From positions 130,327,866-130,391,865 of the forward strand of contig NC_133386.1 in assembly GCF_047511655.1 (NCBI RefSeq): a DNA stretch of 64,000 nt. Reading direction: 5' to 3'. This document shows positions 22,580 to 33,665 of the stretch, piece after piece. The notes under the pieces are model-generated. The model did not search any database, was not told the DNA's origin, and saw only the letters and a list, made by a program, of their open reading frames with translations. Within the stretch, counting starts at the first letter, position 1. Each line of letters starts with the position of its first letter. The translations under genes and the position numbers were made by a program. This DNA is from Castor canadensis (Eukaryota; Chordata; Mammalia; Rodentia; Castoridae).

Positions 22580-23740
22580 GTGGGTGCGGCGCGGCCCCGG
22601 GTCGGGGTGGAGGGTAGAGGGAAAGGGGGGTCGAGATCCACTGGCGACAGGGCACGGGCGCATCGGGCACCTATCCTGCCACGCAGGGTCATTGGTCCCG
22701 GCCTCAGCGTTCTCATCTGCGAAATGGGGTGGCTGCGGGGGACGGGCGCACGCGGACACCCGGAGCCCGAGTGGGCAGACCTAGGGAAGAGGGGCCAAGC
22801 TGGTGGGAGGGGCCAGGCGGATGGCGACGGTGGGGGAAGCCCGGATCTGGAGGGTCGGCGCTGTGGGAGGAGCCTTTGGTGGGAGGGACAAGGAGGGGCG
22901 GGGCCCCTAGGCGGGAAGGGGACCCGACAGGTCCGAGGTCGGCGCTTGCAAAGCCCGCGACGCAAGTCTGGGTTGCACTGGGTGGAGGGGAGTGGGAAAG
23001 AAGGGTGGAGACACGCAGAAGAAAGGGCAGAGCCCAGGGTGGGTGCAGCAAGGGCCTGTGGATGCGCACGCGCCACACCTGCCTTTCCCTGGAACTAGAA
23101 ATAAACAGTCCGTCCCTTGAACTCAGTGCGTCACACACAGGATCTTACGCGACTCACACACCCGTACCTGTTACAGGTGAGGTGACTTGCCCCAAGCCAC
23201 TTAGGACTCCCGGCAGGGAAAGATCAGGCTTGGATGCCTTGCCCCTCCCATGGAGCCGACAGGACCAGTTCCGTCAACCCTAATGAATGGCAGGCTGTCA
23301 GGCAGTCCTAGGGCGTTGTGAGGATGAAACCAGGAGACCGATTGAAAGCCCTTCGTAATTTATCGTTGATGGCAGGAGCACGAAGACCACAGGCAGAGAA
23401 TGAAGTGGGGTGCTGTGCCTGAGGAAAACCACAAGATGAAGCATAAGAGTGAGCTGAGAGGGCCAAGGAACATTCCGGAAAAGGGTGGAGGATGGTGGTT
23501 GGAGTCTGCACCAGGTGGAAGGATGCTTTGCTAGTAGGAAAGTCTTGCTGGGTCAGGTGGCTTTCTTCCTCCAGCCCACCTTACCCCATCAGGCCCTAAT
23601 GGACCCTCACTCAGAGTACCTGTGTCAATCTAGGAAGCAGCTTTTCTCTCCTTCAGGTAGATTGTGGGAATAATGGAGCAGCCTGTGGGCTTCTTAGAGA
23701 TAAAGACTGGGAAGATGGGACTAAAGATACAGCTGTTGGA

Positions 23741-23930
23741 GCCGGTGCCAGTGGCTCATGCCTATAATCTTAGCCACTCAGGAGGCAGAGATCAGGAGGA
23801 TCGCAGTTTGAAGCCAGCCCGGGCAAACAGTTTCCAAGACCCTATCTCGAAAAACTCATCACAAAAAGGCTGGTGGAGTGGCTCAAGGTGTAGGCCCTGA
23901 GTTCAAACCCCAGTACAGAAAAAAAAAAAG
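23741..23930 (+). repeat. Composite B1-dID SINE, intact, with target duplication
   Basis: A B1-like half (GTGGCTCATGCCTATAATC) and an A-rich linker precede a shortened ID-like half (GGCTGGTGGAGTGGCTCAAG, then GAGTTCAAACCCCAG) and poly(A). The flanks repeat ACAGCTGTTGG on both sides (left 23729-23739), so the dimer inserted as one unit. Confidence 0.92.
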
Positions 23931-24599
23931 ATGACAGCTGTTGGGAGCCAGGCCTGGGAGTGGGGAGGTAGAGGGCAGTGACTACATAGGCCATAGGGCA
24001 GTGAGCTGTAGTCCTCATCCTAGTGTGCTGACTGAGTAAGGTGGTGATGTATCTGGTTTATTGGAAGACACAGTGCTCACTCAGCATTGTCATCCTTGAA
24101 ATTTACCCCACATGCCCTGTCCATTCCCTGCACAGTGGGAAACCTTGCATTTACTTCCAGGTGATTATGAGGTGCTCCATGCTTTAGATTCCAAGTTGGA
24201 AATTCAAGAGAGTATTTCAAAATAAAGTTTTAAGAACCCAAAAGAAGGTGATAAATCTTCCTGTTGGTAGGTGACTGACAGTCTGGCTTGGGTAAATGGA
24301 TCTGACTACACAGGGGAAGACATTTCTTCCCACCTCTGGAGATAGAGAATGGCATTCCAGGACCAACTGTAGACCCCTGTCTAGTTAAGTTGTCTGTGGT
24401 CAGGAGAGAGAATAGAGTGCTCAGAAGAGAAGAACAGGAGGCCTAGCATATGAAGGAGATTTCCTTTGCAGTTCTGCCAGAGAGGATGGCAGATGCCACA
24501 TTTCACAGGTAGAGAGGACCTGGCAAGGTTGTCTACAAGGAGGGATAAAATGGTATCTGCTTCATCTCTGAGACTGAGAGCTTACCATGCTTAAAGTAC

Positions 24600-24760
24600 C
24601 TAGCACAGCAATAACTGCTCAGTAGATGTTAGCCTGCTATTATGGTGGTTGTTACTGTCACCATTTGGCCTGGGAATTGACCTAGGACCACACAGCTAGT
24701 AAGTGGTGAACCTGATTCACATACAGGCTCAGGCCAGAAACTATACCCCTCAAAGCCCCT
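24600..24760 (+). repeat. MIR fossil
   Basis: Contains the conserved MIR-like stretch GACCACACAGCTAGTAAGTG, with a weak match on either side. Confidence 0.55.
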
Positions 24761-25261
24761 CTGGTTCTTAAAGTGACCCTCATTGAGAACATACTCAGTG
24801 AGGTGACTGACTCTGGGGTCAGAAGAGGCACCAAAAATAAGGCCTGAACAGCTACAGGATCCCATCATGGAAGACAGGCAGGCCAAGTGCTATGGCTACT
24901 AAAGGTGGTGGGTCCATCTAGAGAGACCACCCAGCTTAAACTTAAAAACTCCTCCAACTCTGGGCCATCTTGTCTTAGCCCTGGTTGCCGTCCTTGTCTT
25001 CCAAACTGCAGCAACACTTGGGGAGGGGACTTAAGAACTTTTAATATTTTTAGTAGCAACAACAAATCTATAGTTTACTGAGTCTGGTTATTTATTTATT
25101 TATTGGGGTCTTGCATTTCTGGCTGCACCCACACATCTATGGTTCTGTGAGGGAAATAGTCTTTCAAAATGCAAATATTTTTAATTTCTAAGCCTACAGA
25201 AAAGCTTAAAGCCCTTCACCTAGATTCATCAGTTCGCACTTAGCCACTCTTGATGTTACAC

Positions 25262-25465
25262 TTCTTTTTCTTTTTTTTCCCCAACATTTTTGTCTGTACT
25301 GGGGATTGAAGCCAGGGGCTCACACATCCTACACCCCCAGCTCTCTTGTTTTTCTATCATTTTTGAGGTAGTGTCTCTAGCTTTTGCCCAGCTGGCCTCA
25401 AACAAAATCCTCCTGCCTCTGCCTTCTGAGTAGCTGAGATTGCAGACTTGCACCAGCACAAAACT
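25262..25465 (-). repeat. Composite B1-dID SINE, antisense
   Basis: + strand shows an ID-like reverse complement (TACTGGGGATTGAAGCCAGG) followed by a B1-like reverse complement (GCCTTCTGAGTAGCTGAGAT). Confidence 0.85.
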
Positions 25466-25482
25466 GTTTTAAAGTAAGTTAT

Positions 25483-25607
25483 AAGCCAGGCATCCCTGTA
25501 GTCCCACCTACTCAGGAGGCTGAGTCAGGAGGATCACTTGGACCTGGGAGTTCCAGTAAAGCATTGAGAGACTGTATCTCAAAACACACACACACACACA
25601 CACACAG
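25483..25607 (+). repeat. B1-like SINE with (CA)n tail
   Basis: A B1-like body (CAGGAGGCTGAGTCAGGAGG) whose A-rich tail has become a CA microsatellite at 25584-25607. Confidence 0.85.
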
Positions 25608-25710
25608 ACTTAGACCTTGGCACTTGATATTAAAGTTTTTCAAGTTTAAAAAAAAATACTCTATAGTTATTGGGTTTTTTTAATCAAAGCTAGTCAAAAT
25701 TCACATATTG

Positions 25711-25899
25711 GCTGGGCGTGGTAGTGCACATTATAATCCCAGCTACTCGGGAGGCAGAGATAGGAAGATCAAGATCTGAGGCTGACTGGGTAAAATTGAG
25801 AGATCCTATCTGAAAAACTAAAAGGAAAAGGATTGGGGGGTGTGGCTCAAGTTACTAGAGTGCCAGCCTGGGTGTGGGGGGTAAAAGAGGGAGAAACAG
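25711..25899 (+). repeat. Composite B1-dID SINE with target duplication
   Basis: GGCTGGGCGTGGTAGTGCAC start, ID-like right half with GGGGTGTGGCTCAAG, degenerate end. The flanks read ATTCACATATTG and ATTCACGTATTG, a target duplication with one difference. Confidence 0.88.
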
Positions 25900-26125
25900 A
25901 TTCACGTATTGTGTTTGATTTTGTCTCTTTGAGCAACTCATTTAATCTAAATAGAGCTGCTGCACCTGTTTAAGTATGTTTGCTTAGTTCCTCAATTATT
26001 AGATTCAGGTTATTTTTCTTGTTTTGAAACGTGTACTTCTGATTGCATGGAATCAGGAGTGTGTGGTATCAGGGTCCTCCTGTCTATGAATGCAAAATCT
26101 GATTATTGGTTGAGATTGTGACCTC

Positions 26126-26318
26126 CTGCCAGGCACCAGTGGCATATGCCTGTAATCCTAGCTACTCAGGAGACACAGATCAGGAGGATCTCGGTTCAAA
26201 GCCACCCCAGGCAAAAGTTCAAGAGACCCTATCTCGAAAAAACCCATCACTAAAAAGGGCTGGTGGAGTGGCTGAGATGTAGGCCCTAAGTTCAAACCCC
26301 AGTACCACAAATGAATAA
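26126..26318 (+). repeat. Composite B1-dID SINE with perfect target duplication
   Basis: B1-like half plus shortened ID-like half (GGCTGGTGGAGTGGCTGAGA then GTTCAAACCCCAG). AGATTGTGACCTC is present at 26113-26125 and again at 26319-26331, a perfect 13-bp duplication. Confidence 0.93.
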
Positions 26319-26700
26319 AGATTGTGACCTCTTGATATCCCCATTGTAAGGCTAAATTCTTCTCTTAAGTAAGTGTGTAAAGTGGTTCTCTAGACTGTAA
26401 GAGTTGTGTGTTCCTTCCATATCACATCTGTGATGACATTTGCCTTACCATTGAGGGTTACAAAATGGCACCCTTCTAATTCTACCATTCCTTTTACACT
26501 TACTGGTTGGTATTCATTTTTATAGAATAACTTTTTCCTTTGTCTTATTCCCTGTTCCCTCCCCCCCCTTTTCTTTTTTCAGTAACATTATGGACCAGTG
26601 ATTTTTTTTTAATTCAGTGTACTAAAATTCATTTTCATCATCATTCTTGATACTTAAATTATCCTAAATTTGGCCTTCAGGCCAGCTCCTTTAGTCTTTT

Positions 26701-27754
26701 TTTTTAATTTCTTTTATTCATATGTGCATACAATGTTTGGGTCATTTCTCCCCCCTTCCCTAACCCTCCATCCCCTTCCTCTCCTCCCCTACCCCCTCGC
26801 TACCAGGCAGAAACTATTTTACCCTTATTTCTAATTTTGTTGAAGAGAGAGTATAAGCAATAATAGGAAGGACCAAGGGTTTTTGCTGGTTGAGATAAGG
26901 ATAGCTATACAGGGAGTTGACTCGCATTGCTTTCCTGTACATATGTGTTACATTCTAAATTAATTCTTCTCAAACTAACCTTTTCTCTAGTTCCTGGTCC
27001 CCTTCTCCTATTGGCCTCTGTCGCTTTAAAGGTTCTGCATTAGTTCCTTTGCATTGAGGACATCAAATGCTATCTTGTTTTTTTTGGGTTTCTTGCCTAT
27101 CCTCATACCTCCCTCCTGTGCTCTTGCCTCATCATGTGCTCACAGTCCAATCCCCTTATTGTGTTGCCCTTGATCTAATGTCCGCATATGAGGGAGAACA
27201 TACGATTTTTGATCTTCTGGGCCAGGCTAACCTCACTCAGAATGATGTTCATCCCTTTACCTGCAAATGATAACATTTCGTTCTTCTTCATGGCTGCATA
27301 AAATTCCATTGTGTACAGATACCACATTTTCTTAATCCATTCGTCAGTGGTGGAGCATCTTGGCTGTTGCCATAACTTGGCTATTGTGAATAGTGCCGCA
27401 ATAAACATGGGTGTGCAGGTGCCTCTGGAGTAACCTGTGTCACAGTCTTTTGGGTATATCCCCAAGAGTGGTATTGCTGGATCAAATGGTAGATCAATGT
27501 CCAGCTTTTTAAGTAGCCTCCAAATTTTTTTCCAGAGTGGTTGTACTAGTCTACATTCCCACCAACAGTGTAAGAGGGTTCCTTTTTCCCCACATCCTCA
27601 CCAACACCTGTCGTGGGTGGTGTTGCTGATGATGGCTATTCTAACAGGGGTGAGGTGGAATCTTAGTGTGGTTTTAATTTGCATTTCCTTTATTGCTAGA
27701 GATGGTGAGCATTTTTTCATGTGTTTTTTTGGCCATTTGAATTTCTTCTTTTGA
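26701..27754 (-). mobile_element. 5'-truncated LINE-1 insertion, antisense
   Basis: - strand reading carries the C-terminal part of L1 ORF2 (for example WIKKMWYLYTMEFYAAMKKN near 27300), then an L1 3' UTR and a short poly(A) at the left edge. TCCTTTAGTCTTTT flanks it at 26687-26700 and 27755-27768, a perfect 14-bp target duplication. Only about 1.05 kb of a ~6-kb element was copied, so it cannot move. Confidence 0.93.
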
Positions 27755-28507
27755 TCCTTTAGTCTTTTGATGTAACCTTGCTAGTCTTGAATTACTTCTT
27801 TGCTATCTGGCAAGAGAAATTCTAGTTCAGTTGGTACTTTCCTAACAGTTTCTAGAGTCATCATTTCTCCAGAAAGCCCTGGTTTCTTGCTCTAGGAGCT
27901 ATCTAGAAAGAGCCATGGCCCAGGTGCTTGTAGTAGTATTTCTAGGCATTGTGAGTGAACAGAGCTATGAGAGAAAGAGAGTAAGCGTAAATGAGGGAGA
28001 GAGTTTGCCATTTTCTAGCAGGTGTGTAGTGTGACAACAGCTGGTGCACACTGACAGTACAAAAAGGGCAGACTGTGTGGGAAGCAGATTCATTCTGGAA
28101 GTAATACAGTTCATTATGGCGGTGGGCAGGAATGTCAGAGTGGAAGTTGCACAGAAAAAGCCCATGCCTGCTCCAGGCTCCACAAGTGCACAGCTCTTGG
28201 CTAGGACCTTTGTGGCTAATCCTTAGACTGCAGGATACACCAGGTTGCCTCCTGAGGTCTTGTTCCCTGGAGGGTGTCCAACCTGGAACCTCCCATAGGC
28301 CCTGACTCACAGGTCAAGAATGAACGTGAAGCCCCAGGCAGGGGGTTCATTCATCCTGAGTCTGGTTCAGGTTGTCTGTGAAACAAAGATAATTTGATCT
28401 GTCTTGCCTAGGTCCCAGAGTTGTTGGAAAAGCTAATATATAATTTATTTGTTTTTAAAAATTGCTCCCCAGTCTCTTCAGTGTATTTATTACAGAATTC
28501 CTTCTGG

Positions 28508-28594
28508 AGTTGGGATTAGCTCAGTGGTACAGCATTTGCCTACCATGCACAAGACCCTGGGTTCAATCCCCAGCACTGCAAAAAAGGAAAAACA
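28508..28594 (+). repeat. ID SINE
   Basis: GTTGGGATTAGCTCAGTGGT to GGGTTCAATCCCCAGCACTG and a short A tail. Confidence 0.87.
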
Positions 28595-28807
28595 AATCCT
28601 TCTGCTTTTCATTGTTTTAGTACTGCAGTTTGAATTGTCATTGCTTTATGGTCTGATTTAATACATTACACTAATATATCACCTCTTTTTTAAATATTCT
28701 TTTGGGTTATCACTCATCTATTCTTCTAGATTTAGATTTTAATTTTTTTAAGTGAAAAGCACTATTGTACCTATTTGTGTTTGGATTAGAATATCATAAC
28801 AAGTATA

Positions 28808-28923
28808 TATGGGTGTGCGTGTGTGTATGTGTGTATTTTTTTTTTTATTTGCGGTGCTGGGGGTCGAACCTCAGCCTCAGGCATAGGAGGCAAACACTAC
28901 TGTTGTGCTGTAACCCCAGCCCC
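28808..28923 (-). repeat. (TG)n microsatellite plus antisense ID SINE
   Basis: A TG-rich stretch at about 28808-28835, poly(T), then GGTGCTGGGGGTCGAACCTC and TGTAACCCCAGCC, the reverse complement of an ID element. Confidence 0.82.
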
Positions 28924-29134
28924 TACAATTAATTTTAATGAATAGTTACAAAAACATGCCCACCGTGGCTCAAGGCATGTTGGGGTACTCAGGAAATGTT
29001 GATTGTCTGTCCCCCAAGCCTTTTTGTAGGACAGAAGCAAGTTGAGGTGGCAGGTGTGAGAACACCTGGTGAAGAGGAGAAGAAGGACAAGTGACAGACC
29101 TTGCTGACAGAGGAGCATCACTGTTCGGAGAACA

Positions 29135-29345
29135 GACTTGACAGGCAGACAGGCCTACGCTTACCTCCCAGCTTTACCACACCGTGGGCAAGATATCTAA
29201 CGTCTCCAAGCCTCAGCTTCTCCTTTGCAAAATGTGCTTTCCTTGAAGTAATGTTATAGAGCTTAAAGGAGCTAACATACAGTGTACCTAGCACCAGTTT
29301 TGCTACACAGGAAGCACTCAGTGAGCCTTAGCTGTTTTCTTCATG
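29135..29345 (-). repeat. MIR fossil
   Basis: Reads like an antisense MIR: GCAAGATATCTAACGTCTCC, CTCAGCTTCTCCTTTGCAAA, and CCTAGCACCAG near the end. Ancient. Confidence 0.55.
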
Positions 29346-29768
29346 AGGTCTGTGAGCACTGAAGCTGCCAGGACATGGTTTGAAAGTAGAAATCTCAAGA
29401 ACAGTGTGTGTGGCATCTTGGCTGCCCTTCTTTGTGGGGCATCTCCTCTCAAAGATTTCTATTTTCTGTCATAATCACAGGTTGCAAATGGTGATTTTCA
29501 GGCTTTGGACTGAAATTGCCCCTCCCACTGTGCCAGGCTGGGCACCCTCTCACTGAAGCTGAGGCTCCAGACCCAGGCACTCTGGCCTCACCCTGTCAGA
29601 TGCTCTGACATGGTGTCATCTGGTATGACACCACACCCTGAATTTTCTCAGGGAGATAGATGGACTGATCTTTTTCCTGCTTCTCAAGTGGAAAGGCAAA
29701 TTGGAACTCCAGATTTACCTCCTGGAAAATCACCTCAAAGAGAAGTAGTCACACACCCACAGTGGTAC

Positions 29769-29970
29769 TGTTTTGTTTTGTTTTGTTTGTTTTGTTTTTG
29801 GTGGCATGAGGGTTTAAACTCAGGGCCTCACACTTACTTGGCAGGCACTCCACCAGCCCTTTCGGTGATGGTCTCATAAACTATTTGCCTGGGCTGGCTT
29901 CTAACCACAATCCTCCTAATCTCTGCCTCCTGAGTAGCTAGGATTACAGCATAAGCCACTAGTGCTGGCT
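29769..29970 (-). repeat. Composite B1-dID SINE, antisense
   Basis: (TTTTG)n in place of poly(T), then TTTAAACTCAGGGCCTCACA (ID-like reverse) and CTGCCTCCTGAGTAGCTAGG (B1-like reverse). Confidence 0.88.
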
Positions 29971-30390
29971 GTGGTGCTATCTTTGAACTTCTATTTCCTG
30001 TTTCTGTATGCATTCTCATTCACCTTTTGTGACTTTGTTTTTTAAAACCTGGCCTTTTGTGATTTTTCTTCTTTATCCTTAGACCTCATGGGTTGCTACT
30101 GAAGTAGAAAGGCTTTGACTGCTCAGTGGACTTGCCTGTCAGCTGTGGAGAGGACAGGGCCATCCTGGGTTCCTGGCCCCTCACGCTCCAGATATGAGTG
30201 GGAAGAGCCCAAGACTGGCAGTGGATGACCTCTGCCAGGCTGTCAAGCAGTCATTCGCCTACTCATGTTTCACATTGGGGTCCCATGGTGGAAAGGAAAA
30301 TGAGCAGAGCTGTGGGACTCAGTCCTGGATTCAGATCCCAGCCTCACACTAACTAGGTATGTAACCCAGAGTCACCTCCTAGCTGTCCTT

Positions 30391-30450
30391 TTTTTTTTTT
30401 TTTTTTTTTTGACAGTACTAGGGTTTTAATTCAGGACTTTGCATTCATAT
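30391..30450 (-). repeat. Truncated antisense ID-like SINE with poly(T) tail
   Basis: About 20 T, then GACAGTACTAGGG and a broken ID-like end that runs into an older MIR-like stretch (to about 30510). Confidence 0.7.
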
Positions 30451-31038
30451 CCTTTCTGAGCCCCAGCTTCCTCGTCTGGAAAATGGAGAAGATAATAGTA
30501 TTGTAGGGAAGGAAAATGTCGCTTCCCTGTATTAGATTCTTGTGGGAAAGGGGGTTACAAATTAAGTTGTTATAAAACAGATTAACAAGAGAAACTCATT
30601 TTAATCAATATGTACACACTCAGGAAGTCCCCCAGATAAAAGACTCAGAGAAAGGCCAGATGACTTGAGTCTGTACAGCATCCTGAGCTACATACAGAAA
30701 TGAAAAGGGTCTCAGGTGATAAAAGTTGTGTCAGTAACTCGCTTCTTGGTACGGATAGATAGGTTGCTAATGAGAGTTTGTAAATTGCCTTTACAAAACG
30801 GCAGCTTTTTAGAGCTGCTTCTCTGTCTGCAGGTCCCCAAAATCACCAGCTGAAAATAATCAACATGCCAAAGACAAGTGGTGTATTCTGGTCTCTTAAA
30901 GTCATATTTGGGGTGGTCTTGGACCCTAGTAGTACCCATCTCAATGTGTGATTGTGAAGACTTTGAGGCAATGCATTGAAAGCATTTAGCACAACAGAAT
31001 CATTTTCTCTACTCGTCTGTGTATTTTTATTACAAGTA

Positions 31039-31142
31039 GGGCTGGGGATGTAGCTCAGTTCAGGGGTAGAACACAGGCTTAGCATGCATGAGGTCCTGGG
31101 TTTCCTGTCCAGCACTGAAAAAAAGAAATGAATAAATGAAAA
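31039..31142 (+). repeat. ID SINE
   Basis: GGGCTGGGGATGTAGCTCAG with a small internal insertion, GGGTTTCCTGTCCAGCACTG and an AAATG-like tail. Confidence 0.85.
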
Positions 31143-31148
31143 GAAGTA

Positions 31149-31236
31149 GGCTGTGGGTGTAGTCCAGAGGCAGAACATCTGCTTAGCATGCACAAGACCC
31201 TAGGTTCAATCCCCAGCACCAAAAATAACAATAGAG
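31149..31236 (+). repeat. ID SINE, second in tandem
   Basis: Follows the previous ID within 7 bases: GGCTGTGGGTGTAGTCCAGA to GGTTCAATCCCCAGCACC. The two are different enough to be separate insertions. Confidence 0.85.
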
Positions 31237-31392
31237 AAAATGCTGCCAAGTGTTAGGTGTTGCCCAACAGGTAGCAGCCATTGTCTTGCCAAGCAAGCTG
31301 CAGAGCATTGTTTGAAAAAGCTGCTTCAGGAAATTTCAAACTTTTTAAGGCTTATTGCAGCCTTTTGTTGCTATTACAATTCTCATCACCAG

Positions 31393-31665
31393 TTTGTTTA
31401 TTTGTTTGTGGAACTAGCGTTTGAAGTCAGTGCCTAGCCAGGCAGGCACTCCACTACCAGCCCTTTTGGCTTTAGGGCCTGGACCTCGATAGCTGGGCTA
31501 GCATAGCTGCATAGCTGGGATGACAGGCGTGCACAACCACACCCAGCTTGTCTGTTAAGATGGGATCTTGCGGACCTTTTCCCTGAACTGGCCTTGAACC
31601 TAGATGCTCCCAGTTTCCACCTCCCACGTAGCTGGGATTATAGGCATGTATCATCTCACCTGGCT
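31393..31665 (-). repeat. Two overlapping antisense composite SINEs
   Basis: One ID-like reverse half (about 31393-31460) is followed by two B1-like reverse ends (GCTGGGATGACAGGCGTGCA near 31515 and GCTGGGATTATAGGCATGTA near 31630), so at least two elements are stacked. Confidence 0.7.
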
Positions 31666-31689
31666 CATCCCCAGGTTGTTTTAGTTGTA

Positions 31690-31773
31690 TTGTTTGTTGT
31701 GGTACTGGGATGGAACCCAGGGCTTTGTGCATGCTAGGAAAGTGCTCAACTAGGGAGCTACAACCCTAGCCTC
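31690..31773 (-). repeat. ID SINE, antisense
   Basis: TGGTACTGGGATGGAACCCA then AACTAGGGAGCTACAACCCT, reverse complement of an ID element. Confidence 0.83.
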
Positions 31774-32740
31774 CAAAACTACTTTATTCTCACATCAATA
31801 CCAAATGTGCAGGGCTTCTCTCACAGTTACTAATTCTCTGTTCACCTGGCGTTCCCACAGATCCCATAGGTTAAAGGCTCAGTGAGACTAAGACCGCCAC
31901 CACTTCAGACATAGATTGCAGTCTCAGTTATCGCCTGTGTAACTAGCTGTAATCTGAGGTTCCTACAACCCCCTCCTCAGTGCCATGATTTACAAGAACA
32001 GCCCACAGAATTCAGGAAGACCGTTTACTAGATTACTGGTCTATTATGGAAGGATACAACTCAGGAACAGCCTGATGGAAGAACTGCATAGGCCAAGGAT
32101 GGGGGACAGGCCAGCAGCTTCCAGGCCCTGCAGGCCTCCACCCTCATGGTACATCCATGTGCTCACCAATTCAAGCTACTTGGAAACTGTGTCATTTGAG
32201 GTTCCTATGGAGGCATCCTTATGTAGCAGAGGTTGAGTAAGTCATTTGACAACCGTGGCTAAGTCATTCCCCAGCCCCTCCCTAGAGGTGAAGGGTGAAA
32301 GTTCCTAGCTGGTTCTCTGGCAACCTTACAGGTTTTCCTTAAGGGCGGTCCAAAATGATTGCATTAACATAAACTCAGGGGTAGCTGACAAGGGTTTCTT
32401 AGGATTAACAAAAGAAAGAGTATCAGATTAAATCTTACTCATTTTAGTGCAGTTTTTCTTTAGAATTTAAAATGCTGGAGAAAGGGAGAGATAGTAACTC
32501 TGGAAAGGACAACTCCAAGAGCGATCACTGTTACTTGTGATTATTTTATCATCCATATGGCCACTTTTACAATGTGATTATTTATCATTCATATATCTTC
32601 TTTGGTAAAATAAATTTGTTCAGGTCTTTTACCCATTTTTAAATTTGTAATTTGTGCTTGGAGTTGAACATCTGCTAGGTAAGTGCTTTGTCACAAAGCT
32701 ACATCTCCTTGCCTATTTTTTAATTGGGTTGTTTTCTTCT

Positions 32741-32958
32741 TTCTTTTCTTTTTTTGGTATGACTGGGATTTGAACTTGGATCTTCACACTTAAAGCAGAC
32801 ACTCTACTGCTTGAACCGCAACCCCCAGTCCATTTTGATCTGATCATTTTGGAGATGGGGGTCTCAAGAACTATTTGCCTGTGTTGGCCTTGAACCTCCA
32901 TCCTCAATCCTTCCAATATCAGCCTTCCAAGTAGCTAGGATTATAGGTGTGACAGGCT
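32741..32958 (-). repeat. Composite B1-dID SINE, antisense
   Basis: CTGGGATTTGAACTTGGATC (ID-like reverse) and AAGTAGCTAGGATTATAGGT (B1-like reverse) with a T/C-rich leader. Confidence 0.85.
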
Positions 32959-33074
32959 TTTGTTTTCTTTTTTTTTTTTTCTTTTGTTTTCTTATGATTT
33001 ATGTGCTCTGTTAATCCTCTAACAGATGGGTGTTTTGCAGATATTTAATCTATGTCTTATTCTTTCATGTTCTT

Positions 33075-33156
33075 TATTTCTGGTACTGGGATTTGAACTC
33101 AGGACCTCATGCTTGCAGGCAGATATTCTATCACTTGAGCTACACCTCTATCTCTC
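33075..33156 (-). repeat. ID-like SINE, antisense
   Basis: GGTACTGGGATTTGAACTCA then CACTTGAGCTACACC. Confidence 0.83.
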
Positions 33157-33162
33157 ATTTTC

Positions 33163-33385
33163 TTTTTTTTTTTTTTTGCAGTACTGAGATTTGAACCCAG
33201 AGCCTCGAGCTTCCTAGGCAGGTGCTCTACCAGTTGAGTCACTCCACCAGCCCTGTTTTGTTTGGGTATTTTTGAGATAGAGTCCCATGAATTATTTTGC
33301 CCTGGCTGGCTTTGAACTTCAATCCTCCTGATCTCTGCCTCATGAGTAGCTAGGATTACAGGTGTGAGCCACCAGCACCCAGCTA
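33163..33385 (-). repeat. Composite B1-dID SINE, antisense, full length
   Basis: Poly(T), GAGATTTGAACCCAGAGCCT, CAGTTGAGTCACTCCACCAG, and then GAGTAGCTAGGATTACAGGT and GTGAGCCACCAGCACC. This is one of the best preserved composites, with the undeleted ID-like half. Confidence 0.9.
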
Positions 33386-33394
33386 GCCCTCACT

Positions 33395-33665
33395 TTCTTA
33401 ATGTTTTTTTTGAAGAGTAGTTTTTCTTTTAAATGGAGTCTATTTATCAATTTTTAAATGGTTAATTAATCCCTTTTGTTTCCTATCCAAGCAGTCTTTG
33501 CCTAAATAACCCAAAGTCACAAAGATTTTTCTCCTGGAAGCTTTATAGTTACAGGTTTTCCATTTAGATATATAATCCACCGTGAGTTAAGTTTTCATAT
33601 TTGATGTAAGAGATGAGTCAGGGTTCTTTTTCTCCCATATGGATGTAGTGATCTGTGTTTTGGTA
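33395..33665 (-). mobile_element. Old LINE-1 3' fragment, antisense
   Basis: Contains AAGCAGTCTTTGCCTAAATA, GGAAGCTTTATAGTTACAGG and CCCATATGGATGTAGTGATC, in the order of an L1 region near the 3' end read on the - strand. Short and diverged. Confidence 0.65.

Larger units (their letters stand above)
22030..23080. promoter_or_regulatory. CpG island, shared USP35/KCTD21 promoter
   Basis: Dense CpG and GC-rich sequence with several GC boxes (for example GGGGCGGGGCG near 22360). USP35 lies to the left on the - strand and KCTD21 to the right on the + strand. In human these genes start a few hundred bases apart head to head. Candidate start region is 22.2-22.5 kb. No TATA box is evident. Confidence 0.8.

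Noticed and set aside
21818-23098. 426-codon open frame on the + strand across the CpG island, and a 331-codon frame on the - strand
   Set aside because: Both follow from GC-rich composition with few stop codons. They are rich in Arg, Gly, Pro and Ala, show no domain, and cover the promoter region.
27175-27465. 96-codon - strand frame with MEFYAAMKKNE-type sequence
   Set aside because: It is the end of L1 ORF2 in a truncated copy, not a host gene.
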